Positions 1 through 8,224 are shown, numbered from the stretch's first letter. The stretch is 64,000 bases of DNA from Pseudophaeobacter leonis (GCF_002087335.1 NZ_MWVJ01000076.1:1-64000); one strand, 5' to 3'. The notes: a model not told the origin generated them from the letters alone. A program made the numbers and translations.

Positions 1-1
1 A

Positions 2-526
2 ACCGAAGACCAGGGCAGCCTGGCGCTTGGCACCCCCGCCGAGGACATGGCGCTGCCACTGCCCGCAGACCAGTTCATCCGGGCACTGAACTTTCCCGAG
101 ACCGCAGAAGACGAGGAGGGCTTTACCGCTCTGCGCGCCGCCCTCAAGGATCGCAAGGCCGCACAGGTGGTACAGGCGGCGCAGGACGTGCTCACCCTGC
201 TCAGCCAGGACGGCATCTACATGGATGATCTGCGCCCCGACATGGCCCGCCCCGAGATCTGGCGGCAGTTTGCCCAGGGCACCCGTGGCCGTGCCGTCGC
301 CTCGCTTGGCGGGGTCCGTGACCGCACCTCTCTGGCGCTGACCTCAGCCCGGATGAAGCAGGACCCGATCTTTCGCGATGCCGCACATCACTTCCTGCGC
401 CGCTTTGACCGGATGTTCACCGAGTTTGAGGCCCTGGCCAGCGATGGCGAGATTTCCGCCCTTGGAGAAACCCGCACCGCCCGCGCCTTTATGTTGTTGG
501 GCCGCGTGGCCGGCACGTTTGATTGA
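2..526 (+). CDS. Conserved hypothetical protein, C-terminal part (gene runs off the left edge)
   Basis: The reading frame is open from the first bases of the window to TGA at 524-526, so the true start lies upstream and the ATG at 47 is probably internal. About 174 residues are visible. The C-terminal half is rich in charged residues and predicted helix, with the stretches RPEIWRQFAQG and RTARAFMLLGRVAGTFD. There is no signal peptide, membrane segment or catalytic motif that I recognise. I do not know a function. A TTG-started frame begins at 523 and overlaps the stop, so the next gene is probably translationally coupled to this one. Confidence 0.6.
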   Translation, partial: TEDQGSLALGTPAEDMALPLPADQFIRALNFPETAEDEEGFTALRAALKDRKAAQVVQAAQDVLTLLSQDGIYMDDLRPDMARPEIWRQFAQGTRGRAVASLGGVRDRTSLALTSARMKQDPIFRDAAHHFLRRFDRMFTEFEALASDGEISALGETRTARAFMLLGRVAGTFD

Positions 527-1078
527 TCCAGGCCTCACCGAGCCACGCGCTACAGCCACCTGTGCCACAGCGCCTGTCCGACACTCTCCTTGAGGCGCGC
601 CATATTCTAGAAGGGATATGGCCCAGCTGGCACCACAAGCGCGGCCAGGTGCTGCCAGGTGCTGCCGGACCCACTTTCGACAAACACCTGCCAGACCAGC
701 GCGCTCTTTCTGGTGCAGTTTCTCGCCCAGCGGGGCGTGGTGGCCAAAATAGCTCAGGGCGATGCCCCCGGCAAACCGGAAGGCTATTTTGATGGGTGGC
801 GCTGGCACGGGCATGCCTGGGTGGTCCTACAGGATGCAGCAGTGGATGCTGGACAGGGTACTGGGCAGAGTACTGCACTGGATACTGCACTGGGATGGAT
901 CCTGGATCTGACCGCGGATCAGTTTGGCGGCCCAAAAACCGCGATCGCGCCGTACAATCAGCTGCACCACCAACTGCACCAGTATCGCGCCGGGCACAGC
1001 GACATCGCCACAATCGCGGCAAAGGCCAGGCGGCAGGTCCTTGTCACCGAGGCGATGAAACACATCACCCCGCGCTAA
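523..1078 (+). pseudogene. Papain/transglutaminase-like hypothetical protein, frame broken by a 10-bp tandem duplication
   Basis: Two overlapping frames make one protein of about 181 residues. The first runs from TTG 523 to the unit at 645-654, the second from 665 to TAA 1078. The 10-bp unit ccaggtgctg occurs twice in tandem (645-654, 655-664); removing one copy joins both frames without a seam. The joined product has a Cys in NTCQTSALF, a HGHAWVVL segment and WILDLTADQFG, a Cys...His...Asp order typical of papain-like or transglutaminase-like folds; this assignment is inference. Between the His and Asp motifs the protein carries a Thr/Ala/Gly-rich insert encoded by tactgcactgga-like repeats (about 840-895). 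Substrate unknown. The short overlap with the preceding gene suggests coupling. Confidence 0.55.
645..666 (+). repeat. 10-bp tandem duplication that shifts the frame
   Basis: Two exact copies of ccaggtgctg are followed by cc of a third. The duplication adds one base modulo three and separates the two halves of the hypothetical protein at 523-1078. Confidence 0.85.
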
Positions 1079-1119
1079 GGCTCATGTCGTCATCTGCCGA
1101 CTGGCCCGCGCGCGCCCCT

Positions 1120-1140
1120 GCAGGCTGCGCAGCAGCCTGC
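1120..1140. terminator. Hairpin, 9-bp perfect stem, convergent intergenic region
   Basis: GCAGGCTGC and GCAGCCTGC flank the loop GCA. It lies 42 bases after the stop of the upstream plus-strand gene and before the 3' end of minus-strand moeA. No T-run follows, so it may be a stalling hairpin or a repeat remnant. Confidence 0.4.
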
Positions 1141-1158
1141 CACCCCCAACGGGAAGAA

Positions 1159-1175
1159 CCCCTCCTATGGAGGGG
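1159..1175. terminator. Hairpin CCCCTCC-TAT-GGAGGGG between convergent genes
   Basis: Perfect 7-bp arms with a 3-base loop, 77 bases before the moeA stop. With the hairpin at 1120-1140 it fills the convergent gap. A T-tract is absent in both directions. Confidence 0.4.
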
Positions 1176-1251
1176 CGATGACGGGCGGGAGCCCTGCCCT
1201 GCTGCAGCGACAGGCTGCTCAAACTCACCAGAATCGCTTTAGCTGCCGGTG

Positions 1252-2520
1252 TTACAGACGAAAACTGCCGTAGGGGATAAACCGCACGGGGTCTCCTGGC
1301 TGGATGTCAGCTGCGCCGTCTCCCAGCTCTACCAGCCCCTCAGCCCAGCTCAGGCCCGATATCCGCCCCGAGCCTTCGGATTTAAACACCTCAACCTGCC
1401 CCTCCCGCATACGGGCCCGGAGATATTCCCGCCGCCCGGGCTTTTTACGCTTGGCAAAACCGGCGGCCAGATCAAACCCCTTGGGCGCCTGCCAACTGGC
1501 CCCCGCCATCAGCCCCATCGCCGGGCGGGCAAAGATCAGCGTGCAGACCAGCGCCGCCACCGGGTTGCCCGGCAGGCCAAAAATAGGCACCCCCTGCCAC
1601 ATCGCCAGCGCCAGTGGGCGTCCCGGCTTTAGCGCGATGCGCCATTCCTGCAGCGCGCCGCTCTCGCGCAGCAGGGCCGAGACATGGTCCTCAGCCCCTG
1701 CCGAGGCGCCACCACTGGTGAGGATCACATCCACCTCCCCAACGGCAGCGTTCAAACGATCCTGCAACGCCGCGCGGTCATCGTGAACCCGCCCCAGATC
1801 CACCGCAGAAAATCCCATCTGGCCCAACAGGGCCAGCAGCATCGGGCGATTGGCATCATAAATCTGCCCCGGCGACGCCGCCTCACCAACCTCGCGCAGC
1901 TCGTCGCCGGTCGACAAAACGCCAACCCGCAGCGGCAGGTAAACTTCAAATTCCGCTATGCCCGTGGCCGCCGCCAGCGCCAGATCCGCAGGCGTGATCA
2001 CCCGACCGGCCTGCAGGATCACCTCGCCAGCAGCCACATCCTCGCCTGCCTTGCGGGTATTGGCGCCCTGCTTCAACGGGCCGTTAAAGGCAATTTCGCC
2101 CGCACCTGAGCCAGCCCCGCGCGTCACATCTTCTTCCAAAATGACCGTCTCGACCCCGGTCGGCAAGGCCGCCCCCGTGAGGATACGGATCGCGTGCCCC
2201 GCAGGCACCGCGCCCTCATAGGCAAGCCCCGCAGCCGCACGCCCGGCAACCAAAGGCATCACATGCGCCCCCTCGGCCACAGCCCCGGCAAAGCCATAGC
2301 CATCCACGGCCGTATTGGGCAGCGGCGGGTTGGCGCGGTTGGCCACGACATCCACCGCCAACACCCGACCCAAAGCATCCGCCAGCGGCAGGCTCTCGCG
2401 GCCAACCACCAGATCGAGCCGCTGGCGCAGCATATCCAGCGCCGCATCCACCGGCGTCCACTCAACCCCGGCCGGCAGGGCAAAACAATCGTTGCGCAGC
2501 GGCGGCGGCTTCAATGTCAT
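1252..2520 (-). CDS. moeA: Molybdopterin molybdenumtransferase MoeA
   Basis: MoeA inserts molybdate into adenylylated molybdopterin in the cytoplasm, the last general step of molybdenum-cofactor synthesis. The 422-residue product shows PNTAVDGYGF near residue 69, the MogA-like molybdopterin-binding domain with STGDELREVG near 210 and TSGGASAGAEDHV near 270, and GLPGNPVAALV in the C-terminal part; length fits the family. The start at 2520 is chosen over an in-frame ATG at 2577 because GAGGAG stands about six bases upstream and homologues usually begin close to PPLRNDCFAL. It lies 53 bases after mobB and is the last gene of the mobA-mobB-moeA operon. Confidence 0.93.
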   Translation of the reverse strand: MTLKPPPLRNDCFALPAGVEWTPVDAALDMLRQRLDLVVGRESLPLADALGRVLAVDVVANRANPPLPNTAVDGYGFAGAVAEGAHVMPLVAGRAAAGLAYEGAVPAGHAIRILTGAALPTGVETVILEEDVTRGAGSGAGEIAFNGPLKQGANTRKAGEDVAAGEVILQAGRVITPADLALAAATGIAEFEVYLPLRVGVLSTGDELREVGEAASPGQIYDANRPMLLALLGQMGFSAVDLGRVHDDRAALQDRLNAAVGEVDVILTSGGASAGAEDHVSALLRESGALQEWRIALKPGRPLALAMWQGVPIFGLPGNPVAALVCTLIFARPAMGLMAGASWQAPKGFDLAAGFAKRKKPGRREYLRARMREGQVEVFKSEGSGRISGLSWAEGLVELGDGAADIQPGDPVRFIPYGSFRL

Positions 2521-2573
2521 CTCTGTCTCCTCAGCATTCCACACGGACCTTGCCAGCCCGTAGAGCCGCAGCG

Positions 2574-3077
2574 TCACAGCGCCAGATCAGCGGCAATAAA
2601 ATCGGCAATCGCACCAGTGTCGTCGAGGTCAAACACCACCCGGTCCAGCTCAGCTCTCACGTCCCGAGGGGTATCGCTGGCCACGGCCCGGATACTGCGA
2701 TCCCCCGGCGCAATAAGAGGCTGTGCTGCCACCCGCCGATGCGCTTCGATCTTGGGGTGGGCTTCGCGTTTGTAGCCCTCACCCAGCACCAGATCCACCG
2801 GCATCAGCCGCGCCAGCAGCTCTGGCAGCGCAGGCTCGACCGCGCCGCGCAGCTCTTGCATGATGGCGATGCGGTGGGTCGAGGCCAGCACCACCTCAGA
2901 GGCGCCCGCCATGCGGTGGCGATGACTGTCGGTGCCCTGCTGATCCACATCCGTGCTGTGATGCGCGTGTTTGATGGTCGAGACCGTCAGCCCCCGTTCG
3001 GTGAACTCTGTCACCAGCCGCTCCATCAACCCGGTCTTGCCGCAGTTTTTCCAGCCGGTGACACCGTAGATTTTCAT
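2574..3077 (-). CDS. mobB: Molybdopterin-guanine dinucleotide biosynthesis protein MobB
   Basis: MobB is a small P-loop GTP-binding adaptor that helps MobA attach GMP to molybdopterin. The 167-residue protein begins with MKIYGVTGWKNCGKTGL, a Walker A motif at residues 8-16, followed by STIKHAHHSTDVDQQGTDS and the family signature LVLGEGYKREAHPKIE. Its ATG overlaps the mobA stop by four bases (ATGA), so the two are translationally coupled. Length and motif order are standard. Confidence 0.93.
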   Translation of the reverse strand: MKIYGVTGWKNCGKTGLMERLVTEFTERGLTVSTIKHAHHSTDVDQQGTDSHRHRMAGASEVVLASTHRIAIMQELRGAVEPALPELLARLMPVDLVLGEGYKREAHPKIEAHRRVAAQPLIAPGDRSIRAVASDTPRDVRAELDRVVFDLDDTGAIADFIAADLAL

Positions 3078-3709
3078 CGTAAAAACTCCTCGGCCCGTTT
3101 GAGATCCTCGGGCGTGTTGACGTTGAAAAAGGGATCAAACGGAGTGGCCTCAAACAGCGCCTCGCGCCCGCCATGTTGATCCGTCCACAAGACCACCTTG
3201 CGCAGCCCATCCTTCAGCGCCGCGCGCAGATCATCGCGCAGCGCCACAGGCCAAAGGCCGAATGTCGGATGGCGGTTTACCTTGCTGCGGCCGCCGGATT
3301 TCAGCTCCTCCCCGGTGCGCGGCGTGGTCGCCAGCACCAGGGGCTGCGCCTGCCCTTCCGAGGCCGCCAGCAGTCGCGCCACCAGATCCGTCGGGAAAAA
3401 CGGCGTATCCGCAGCAGCAGTGACAATTGCATCCGCGCCTTGGGTGGCAGCCCAGTCGAGCCCGGCCAGCACCCCCGCAAGGGGACCTGCAAAGCCTTCT
3501 ATACTGTCAGCAACCACGGGCAGGCCCAGATCGTCAAACCGCGCGGCATCGCCATTGGCGTTCAGCGCCAGCTCTGCCACCTGTGGCGCCAGCCGGTCAA
3601 TCACATGCGCCATGAGGCTTTGGCCGCCGACCTGCAACAAGCCCTTGTCACCGCCGCCCATGCGGGTGGCGAGGCCGCCTGCGAGGATTACGCCGAGGGG
3701 TTTGGTCAT
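3074..3709 (-). CDS. mobA: Molybdenum cofactor guanylyltransferase MobA
   Basis: MobA transfers GMP from GTP to molybdopterin to make the bis-MGD cofactor used by DMSO-reductase-family enzymes such as formate dehydrogenase. The 211-residue product has the nucleotidyltransferase signature LAGGLATRMGGGDKGLL near residues 9-25, and AAADTPFFPTDLV and HPTFGLWPVAL further on. Start 3709 is preceded by GGAG nine bases upstream; an in-frame start at 3727 is less likely. It heads mobA-mobB-moeA, next to fdhD, which fits supply of cofactor to a formate dehydrogenase encoded elsewhere. Confidence 0.92.
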   Translation of the reverse strand: MTKPLGVILAGGLATRMGGGDKGLLQVGGQSLMAHVIDRLAPQVAELALNANGDAARFDDLGLPVVADSIEGFAGPLAGVLAGLDWAATQGADAIVTAAADTPFFPTDLVARLLAASEGQAQPLVLATTPRTGEELKSGGRSKVNRHPTFGLWPVALRDDLRAALKDGLRKVVLWTDQHGGREALFEATPFDPFFNVNTPEDLKRAEEFLR

Positions 3710-3869
3710 GATAGTTTCTCCGACCATCTAGAAAGTTCACAATCAGCAAGAGCACAGCAAGCCCAATGACAACGGGCAACAAAAAGACAGGAGACAAGAT
3801 CAGCGATGCCACCAAGACAGCCAGACATTTCAGCCCCACTACAATCCAATACCCTAAATCACCCGTCAC
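3648..3869 (-). CDS. Small membrane protein with strong ribosome-binding site, overlapping mobA
   Basis: A GTG-started frame of 73 residues sits behind GGGAGGTGG, one of the best Shine-Dalgarno sequences in the window. Residues 8-46 form two adjacent hydrophobic segments (GLKCLAVLVASLILSPVFLL and PVVIGLAVLLLIVNFL). The tail is strongly Arg-rich and runs 62 bases into mobA in another frame. The hydrophobic part looks real. The Arg-rich tail could be the result of an indel near 3715, given how frequent indels are in this window. No family recognised; function unknown. Confidence 0.45.
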   Translation of the reverse strand: MTGDLGYWIVVGLKCLAVLVASLILSPVFLLPVVIGLAVLLLIVNFLDGRRNYHDQTPRRNPRRRPRHPHGRR

Positions 3870-3886
3870 TCCGCCACCTCCCTGCG

Positions 3887-3937
3887 CCCGCCCCGTGGGG
3901 GACGGGTTGGGCGCTGCCCGGCGGGGCCGGGCAATGG
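3887..3937. repeat. GC-rich intergenic palindromic element, copy A
   Basis: The order is GCGCCCGCCCC, then GGGGG, then GGGCGCTGCCCGGC with a short hairpin. A very similar arrangement occurs at about 52498-52545. It lies between the small membrane gene and fdhD and resembles a REP-type intergenic repeat. The family assignment is inference from two clear copies. Confidence 0.4.
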
Positions 3938-3950
3938 GTGTGGCATCCCA

Positions 3951-4845
3951 TCACTGCGCACTCTTTCTGCGATGTTTCTTTGCCTCAACCGGCGCGTCGC
4001 GCGGATCCATGTCGCGCTCTAACCTCTCATCGCCAGCAAGACAGACAAACCGCTGCCCTTTCATCCGGCCTATCAGCGTCAGGCCGACCTGCTGCGCGAT
4101 CTCAACGCCCCAGGCGGTAAAGCCCGAGCGGGACGCCAGCACCGGGATGCCCATCATCGCGGTCTTGATCACCATCTCTGAGGTCATGCGACCCGTGGTA
4201 TACATGATCTTATCCGCCGCTTTGATGCGCTCTGACAGCATCCACCCGGCAATCTTGTCCACCGCATTGTGACGCCCCACGTCCTCCATATAGACCAGCG
4301 GGCGGTCGCGGTGGCACAGCACGGTGCCGTGAATGGCTCCCGCCTCAAGATACAGCGACGGCGTGCGGTTGATCTTATGCGCCAGCGCATAGAGCCATGA
4401 CGTTTTCACCGGGGTTGCGGCCAGTTGCACGCCCTCCAGCCCCTCCATCATATCGCCAAAGACAGTGCCCACCGCGCAGCCAGAGGTGCGGGTCTTTTTC
4501 TGCAGCTTTTCCTCATATGACGTCTCGATGGCGGTGCGCACCACCACAGATTTCCAGCTCTTCGTCATAATCGACGCGCAGGATTTCTTCGTCCGGCGAC
4601 AGCATGCCCTGATTGCGCAAAAACCCAAGGGCGAGGTATTCCGGGTAGTCGCCAATGGTCATGGCGGTGACAATTTCCTGCCGGTTCAGATAGATGGTCA
4701 GGGGGGGTTCCTCGACCACCGAGAGCGCGACTGCATTTCCGTGCTCATCGCGGCCTTCAACCGCACGGGTCAGCCCCGCACGCCCAGGATCAGGTGCGAT
4801 CAGATACTGCGACAGGATCTCTTTTAGGTCAGGAGAATTTACCAA
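3951..4845 (-). pseudogene. fdhD: Formate dehydrogenase accessory sulfurtransferase FdhD, one-base frameshift
   Basis: FdhD passes sulfur from IscS to the molybdenum cofactor of formate dehydrogenase. The N-terminal part (TTG 4845, AAAGG upstream) carries VEEPPLTIYLNRQEIVTAM and DYPEYLALGFL and runs to DYDEELEI. The rest continues in another frame from VVVRTAIETSYEEK through the conserved SGCAVGTVFG and MEDVGRHNAVDKI to the stop at 3951. Removing the base at 4548 restores one frame of about 297 residues, the family's normal length. The split halves would be read as 4513-4845 and 3951-4655. It lies upstream of the mob genes on the same strand. Confidence 0.85.
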
Positions 4846-4900
4846 TTGCAGAGCCTTTCAAAGCTGCCTACCTATTTGGCACCGAACTTAGGACGCGCGC

Positions 4901-5626
4901 ATGGCTTTCACCACCACGAAATCGGCATTTTGGAAGGGCGTCCGCGACAGCGCCCCCTTTCTTTTGGTCTCTGGTCCTTTTGGGCTATTGTTTGGCGTTC
5001 TTGCCGCCGAGGCCGGACTAAATGTCCTTGAGGCCTTTACCTTTTCCATGGCGGTCTTTGCCGGCTCAGCCCAGTTTACCGCGCTGCAGCTGCTGCAAGA
5101 GAACACGCCGCTGCTGATTGTGCTGGTCTCGGCGCTGGCGGTGAACCTGCGGGTGGCGATGTATTCTGCCTCCCTCACCCCCTATCTGGGCGACGCGCCG
5201 CTGTGGCAGCGCGCCTGTGCCGCCTATCTGGTGGTGGATCAATCCTACGCGCTGTCCGTGGTGAAATTCGAGAGCTAGCCCGATATGACCGTGCCCCAGC
5301 GCATGGCTTATTTCTTTGGCACCAATGGCATTGTGGCACCGGGCTGGATGATTGCCACTGTCACCGGCGCATTGGTGGGCGCACAGATCCCGGCAAGCTG
5401 GGGGTTGGATTTTGTGCTGCCACTGGCCTTTTTGGCAATGATCGGACCCATGCTGCGCACGCCGGCCCATCTGGTGGCCTGCTTTGTCGCCATAGCCGTC
5501 TCACTGCCTGCAACCCTGCTGCCCTATAATCTGGGTCTGATTGTTGCAGGCCTTGCGGGCATGATGGCGGGCGCACAGGCCGAGCTCTGGTTTGAGCGGG
5601 CCGCACGACAGGAGAACCAGTCATGA
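4901..5626 (+). pseudogene. azlC: AzlC family branched-chain amino acid exporter subunit, interrupted by in-frame TAG
   Basis: AzlC and AzlD form a two-part inner-membrane exporter of branched-chain amino acids. The frame starts at ATG 4901 (AGGA upstream) and gives FGLLFGVLAAEAG, AGSAQFTALQLL and the expected membrane helices. It meets TAG at 5276-5278, then continues in the same frame with PDMTVPQRMAYFFGT to TGA 5626. Together the parts make 241 codons, the normal AzlC length, so the TAG replaces one codon (position 126) and nothing else is lost. An ATG at 5285 could start a C-terminal fragment. azlD follows with a 4-base overlap. Confidence 0.85.
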
Positions 5627-5955
5627 GCAACTTTGATCAGACCAGTCTGTGGATTGTCATCATTGGGCTGGCTGTGGGCAGCTTTGCCCTGCGCTTTGCC
5701 TTTATCGGGTTTATGGGCGGGCGGCCCATGCCCGCCTGGCTGATGCGGCATCTGCGCTACACGGCGGTGGCGATCATTCCAGCGCTGGTGGCCCCGCCGG
5801 GGGTCTGGCCCCCGACCACGGGCGGCGAAACCAGTCTGCCGCATCTGGCGGTGGCGGCCCTGACCTTTGCAGTGGGCTATCTCACCCGCAATGTGCTTTG
5901 GGCGCTGCTAAGTGGCGTCAGTGGGTTCTTGCTGTTGTTCTTTCTGTCCAGCTGA
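5623..5955 (+). CDS. azlD: AzlD domain-containing membrane protein
   Basis: This 110-residue hydrophobic protein is the small partner of AzlC in branched-chain amino acid export. Four hydrophobic segments are visible (about residues 9-29, 42-58, 72-88 and 92-109), with the family stretch RYTAVAIIPALVAPP. The ATG overlaps the azlC stop (ATGA at 5623-5626), the usual coupled arrangement. Length fits the family. Confidence 0.9.
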   Translation: MSNFDQTSLWIVIIGLAVGSFALRFAFIGFMGGRPMPAWLMRHLRYTAVAIIPALVAPPGVWPPTTGGETSLPHLAVAALTFAVGYLTRNVLWALLSGVSGFLLLFFLSS

Positions 5956-5983
5956 CTGACCAGCTAGTCCGGCAAAAGGAAAA

Positions 5984-6013
5984 GCGGCCGCGCAGGTCTC
6001 CCCACGCGGCCGC
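5984..6013. terminator. Bidirectional hairpin between azlD and the convergent lipoprotein gene
   Basis: Perfect 9-bp arms GCGGCCGCG and CGCGGCCGC flank a 12-base loop. AAAAGGAAAA precedes it on the plus strand, which reads as a T-rich tail for minus-strand transcripts. Confidence 0.55.
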
Positions 6014-6061
6014 CAACCATCAGTCAGACAAATTGAGACGTCAGTTCAACAGATCAAAAGG

Positions 6062-6679
6062 TCAGCCGTTCAGGACGACATTGCCCTCGGCCAGAGCCTT
6101 TTGCAGGTCCTCATCGTCATCTTCATAGTATTTCTCGGTGGTCACTCCGGGAAGCTCTCCGAACTGATCCGACAGTTTCGCCGGATAGAAGGTCACTTTC
6201 AGAGATTCAAACTCGGGGATCTGACTCAGGATCGAAGAGGTGGAATTGGCGCAATAGGCGCCTGGCACGCGGCCATTTGAAACCACCAGCTGCAAGGCGC
6301 GCTCTGCCTGTTCCGGCGTCACCTCAACGCGCTGCATCACCACATGATGGGTGCTGCGGGCATGAGCACCGCGATAGGCCAGAACCACGCCGGGAGTGAC
6401 GCCATGCAAGACATCATCCCGTTCCGGCACCACGTCAGCGTAGAACGAGCCCGCGGGATCAAAAATAACCCGCTCGGAGGCGTTGACCATCAGCGATGTA
6501 TGCGCACCGTTGCCCGTGCGATTGTTTACCATGGTAAACAGGGTCAGCGCCGGGGGGCCATCATGACGGTAGGACGCCACGGCAAGCTCTGTCGCATCGG
6601 CATTGGGCTTTTTTTGCTCGGCACAGCCAGCAAGGGCAACGCAGCTGGCCAAAAGGCCCGCACGCATGACAACACGCAT
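6062..6679 (-). CDS. Lipoprotein of unknown function
   Basis: The product of about 205 residues starts with MRVVMRAGLLASCVALAGC, a type II signal peptide with lipobox LAGC, so it should be lipid-anchored in the envelope. After the Cys come LALFTMVNNRTGNGAHTSLM-like residues, an invariant-looking HTS, and PGAYCANSTSSILSQIP. This pattern of a conserved His early and Cys/Asn later hints at an NlpC-type or related fold, but I cannot confirm that. The start could instead be at 6727; 6679 gives the better signal peptide. The gene follows the cytochrome oxidase subunit IV gene on the same strand. Confidence 0.7.
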   Translation of the reverse strand: MRVVMRAGLLASCVALAGCAEQKKPNADATELAVASYRHDGPPALTLFTMVNNRTGNGAHTSLMVNASERVIFDPAGSFYADVVPERDDVLHGVTPGVVLAYRGAHARSTHHVVMQRVEVTPEQAERALQLVVSNGRVPGAYCANSTSSILSQIPEFESLKVTFYPAKLSDQFGELPGVTTEKYYEDDDEDLQKALAEGNVVLNG

Positions 6680-6736
6680 GGCAAAAGATCCCGTCGCGCG
6701 GGACCTACAGACATTACCGAGTTTCATTTGCAGATA

Positions 6737-6871
6737 TCAGGTTGCAAAGACAGCAAGGAACAGCGCCAGCACCACCAGAAAGATGCCAAATCGCGTGGTG
6801 AAGGAGATGAAATCTGCGTAGGTTTTTTCTTGAACTTTGATGTCCATGGTGCCGTGTTTGTGTTCAGCCAT
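6737..6871 (-). CDS. aa3-type cytochrome c oxidase subunit IV
   Basis: This 44-residue protein is the small fourth subunit of alphaproteobacterial aa3 cytochrome c oxidase. It begins MAEHKHGTMDIKVQEKTYAD, continues with FISFTTRFG, and ends in one transmembrane helix (IFLVVLALFLAVFAT). AGGAAG stands nine bases upstream of the ATG. The motif order matches the known small subunit of Paracoccus and Rhodobacter oxidases. The catalytic subunits are not in this window, so it is encoded apart from them. Confidence 0.85.
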   Translation of the reverse strand: MAEHKHGTMDIKVQEKTYADFISFTTRFGIFLVVLALFLAVFAT

Positions 6872-7011
6872 GACGGATCTTCCTATTCGCGTGTGTTTCT
6901 TGCTGGATACTGGATTTCAATTTGCCTGTCACCACGTCATTGGCGCACAGGGGGGCACAGGGGGACGAAAACCGGGTTCTGCGGCCTTCAGGTCGCGCCC
7001 CAGAGCCGCTG

Positions 7012-7668
7012 TCAGCACTCCGGATAGCCGTATCCCCAGCGCCAGGACAGGCCCGAACAGGGCCCACCTCCGAATCGCACCGCAAAATACATCGCCTGCG
7101 ACAGCTGCCAAAATCCGCGGTCCAGCACCGCGCGAGAGACGCCATACTCTGCAGCCAGCGCCTCGCCCTGTTCTGCTGCGAGCTGCCTGACGCAGTGACG
7201 CAACTGCTGGTCCGCTTGCAGTCGTGCGCCATAGCTGGCCTCGGGGCTGCGCGCACCGCTGATGCCGTGATAGGCCCGGTCATGGGTGACACAGCAGGCT
7301 TCAAACGGTGGGCTGCTTTGATAGCGCGCAGCAAAGCCCGGCCAATGCGCCGCAATCTGCGCCCAGCTGGCCGACAGCCCGCCACTGCAACCATCCGAGG
7401 TAAAAGGACTGGGCCTGCCGCCCTGCTCGGTGATGCGCTCCAGCAGCAGCGCATGTGCGCGAAGCTGCATGCCCCGCGCCAGTTGCTCCAACCCTAAAAA
7501 TCCGAAAACCCCACTGGGCGGCGCCTCGGCCACCGCCGGTTGTGACAGGGCCAGATTTGCGCCAACCAGACTGGCCAAAACAAATCGCCGCCATCCCGAC
7601 CTAATCGAAGCAGGCCCAAACGGGGCAGGCCTACACGGGGTCGGGGCAGCGATGCCAAATTTTTCCAC
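7012..7668 (-). CDS. Secreted phospholipase A2-like protein
   Basis: A 218-residue protein with a GTG start, a basic N-terminus and a hydrophobic signal segment (RRFVLASLVGANLALSQPAVA) that suggests export. The mature part has DGCSGGLS followed by FEACCVTHDRAYHG. CCxxHD preceded by a Gly/Cys-rich loop is the hallmark of the phospholipase A2 calcium loop and catalytic His-Asp pair. Further cysteines (RHCVRQ, GGPCSGL, YPEC) may form disulfides. Lipid substrate and activity are inferred from the motif only. There is no clear ribosome-binding site, and the start could be elsewhere. Confidence 0.65.
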   Translation of the reverse strand: MEKFGIAAPTPCRPAPFGPASIRSGWRRFVLASLVGANLALSQPAVAEAPPSGVFGFLGLEQLARGMQLRAHALLLERITEQGGRPSPFTSDGCSGGLSASWAQIAAHWPGFAARYQSSPPFEACCVTHDRAYHGISGARSPEASYGARLQADQQLRHCVRQLAAEQGEALAAEYGVSRAVLDRGFWQLSQAMYFAVRFGGGPCSGLSWRWGYGYPEC

Positions 7669-7724
7669 CAGATCAGACAGGATCAGCCTTTCGGAGTATT
7701 CAGCCTCGCAGATGACCCAGGCCC

Positions 7725-8189
7725 CTAGGCCGGGCTGGGCTCTGTTTCCAGATCGCTGGCCAGGCGAAAGCCGATGCGATTGGCCGGCACTTCTTGACGT
7801 GGCTTTGGCAGTGCGCGCAACATCACATTCATCTGGCTCACATGCTGTACCAGCTGGGTCTTGGCGCCCGCGCCGTCGCTACCGTAAAAGGTAACGATAT
7901 CCGGGTCATAATAGCCCATGCCCTCGATCCTGAGCACACCGGCGTCGCCACCAACAAAGCCCATGGCGATTTCATGTTCACCGTCCAGCTGGTTTTCAAA
8001 GTTCTGAATATAGACGATCAGCCGCTCATAGGCCCAGCGCGCCGGGCTTTTGCTCCCGACGGGTTTTTGTAGCTTTTCCGGCACCTCAGTCAGGCCATTT
8101 TTGGCCTCAGGGTCCGAATGCACCTCATGCACACAGGGCAGGATCGCCGCCTCAATTGCCTCGGCGCTGGTTGAAATCTTGTTGTCCAT
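7725..8189 (-). CDS. DUF6173-like conserved hypothetical protein
   Basis: This soluble protein of 154 residues has the conserved core ERLIVYIQNFENQLDGEHE, MGFVGGDAGVLRIEGMGYYD and TQLVQHVSQMNVMLRALPK. I associate this pattern with DUF6173, common in Rhodobacterales and without known function. There is no signal peptide or membrane segment. GGGGAG lies upstream of the ATG. It is followed on the same strand by the phospholipase-like gene and preceded by the MBL hydrolase gene. Confidence 0.75.
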   Translation of the reverse strand: MDNKISTSAEAIEAAILPCVHEVHSDPEAKNGLTEVPEKLQKPVGSKSPARWAYERLIVYIQNFENQLDGEHEIAMGFVGGDAGVLRIEGMGYYDPDIVTFYGSDGAGAKTQLVQHVSQMNVMLRALPKPRQEVPANRIGFRLASDLETEPSPA

Positions 8190-8224
8190 GGACGCTCCCC
8201 TTACCGGGGGTGCTGCCCCGGTGC

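Noticed and set aside
5276-5278. TAG in azlC as pyrrolysine or another recoded residue
   Set aside because: No such system is known in this group, and AzlC has no need for it. A nonsense change or sequence error is simpler.
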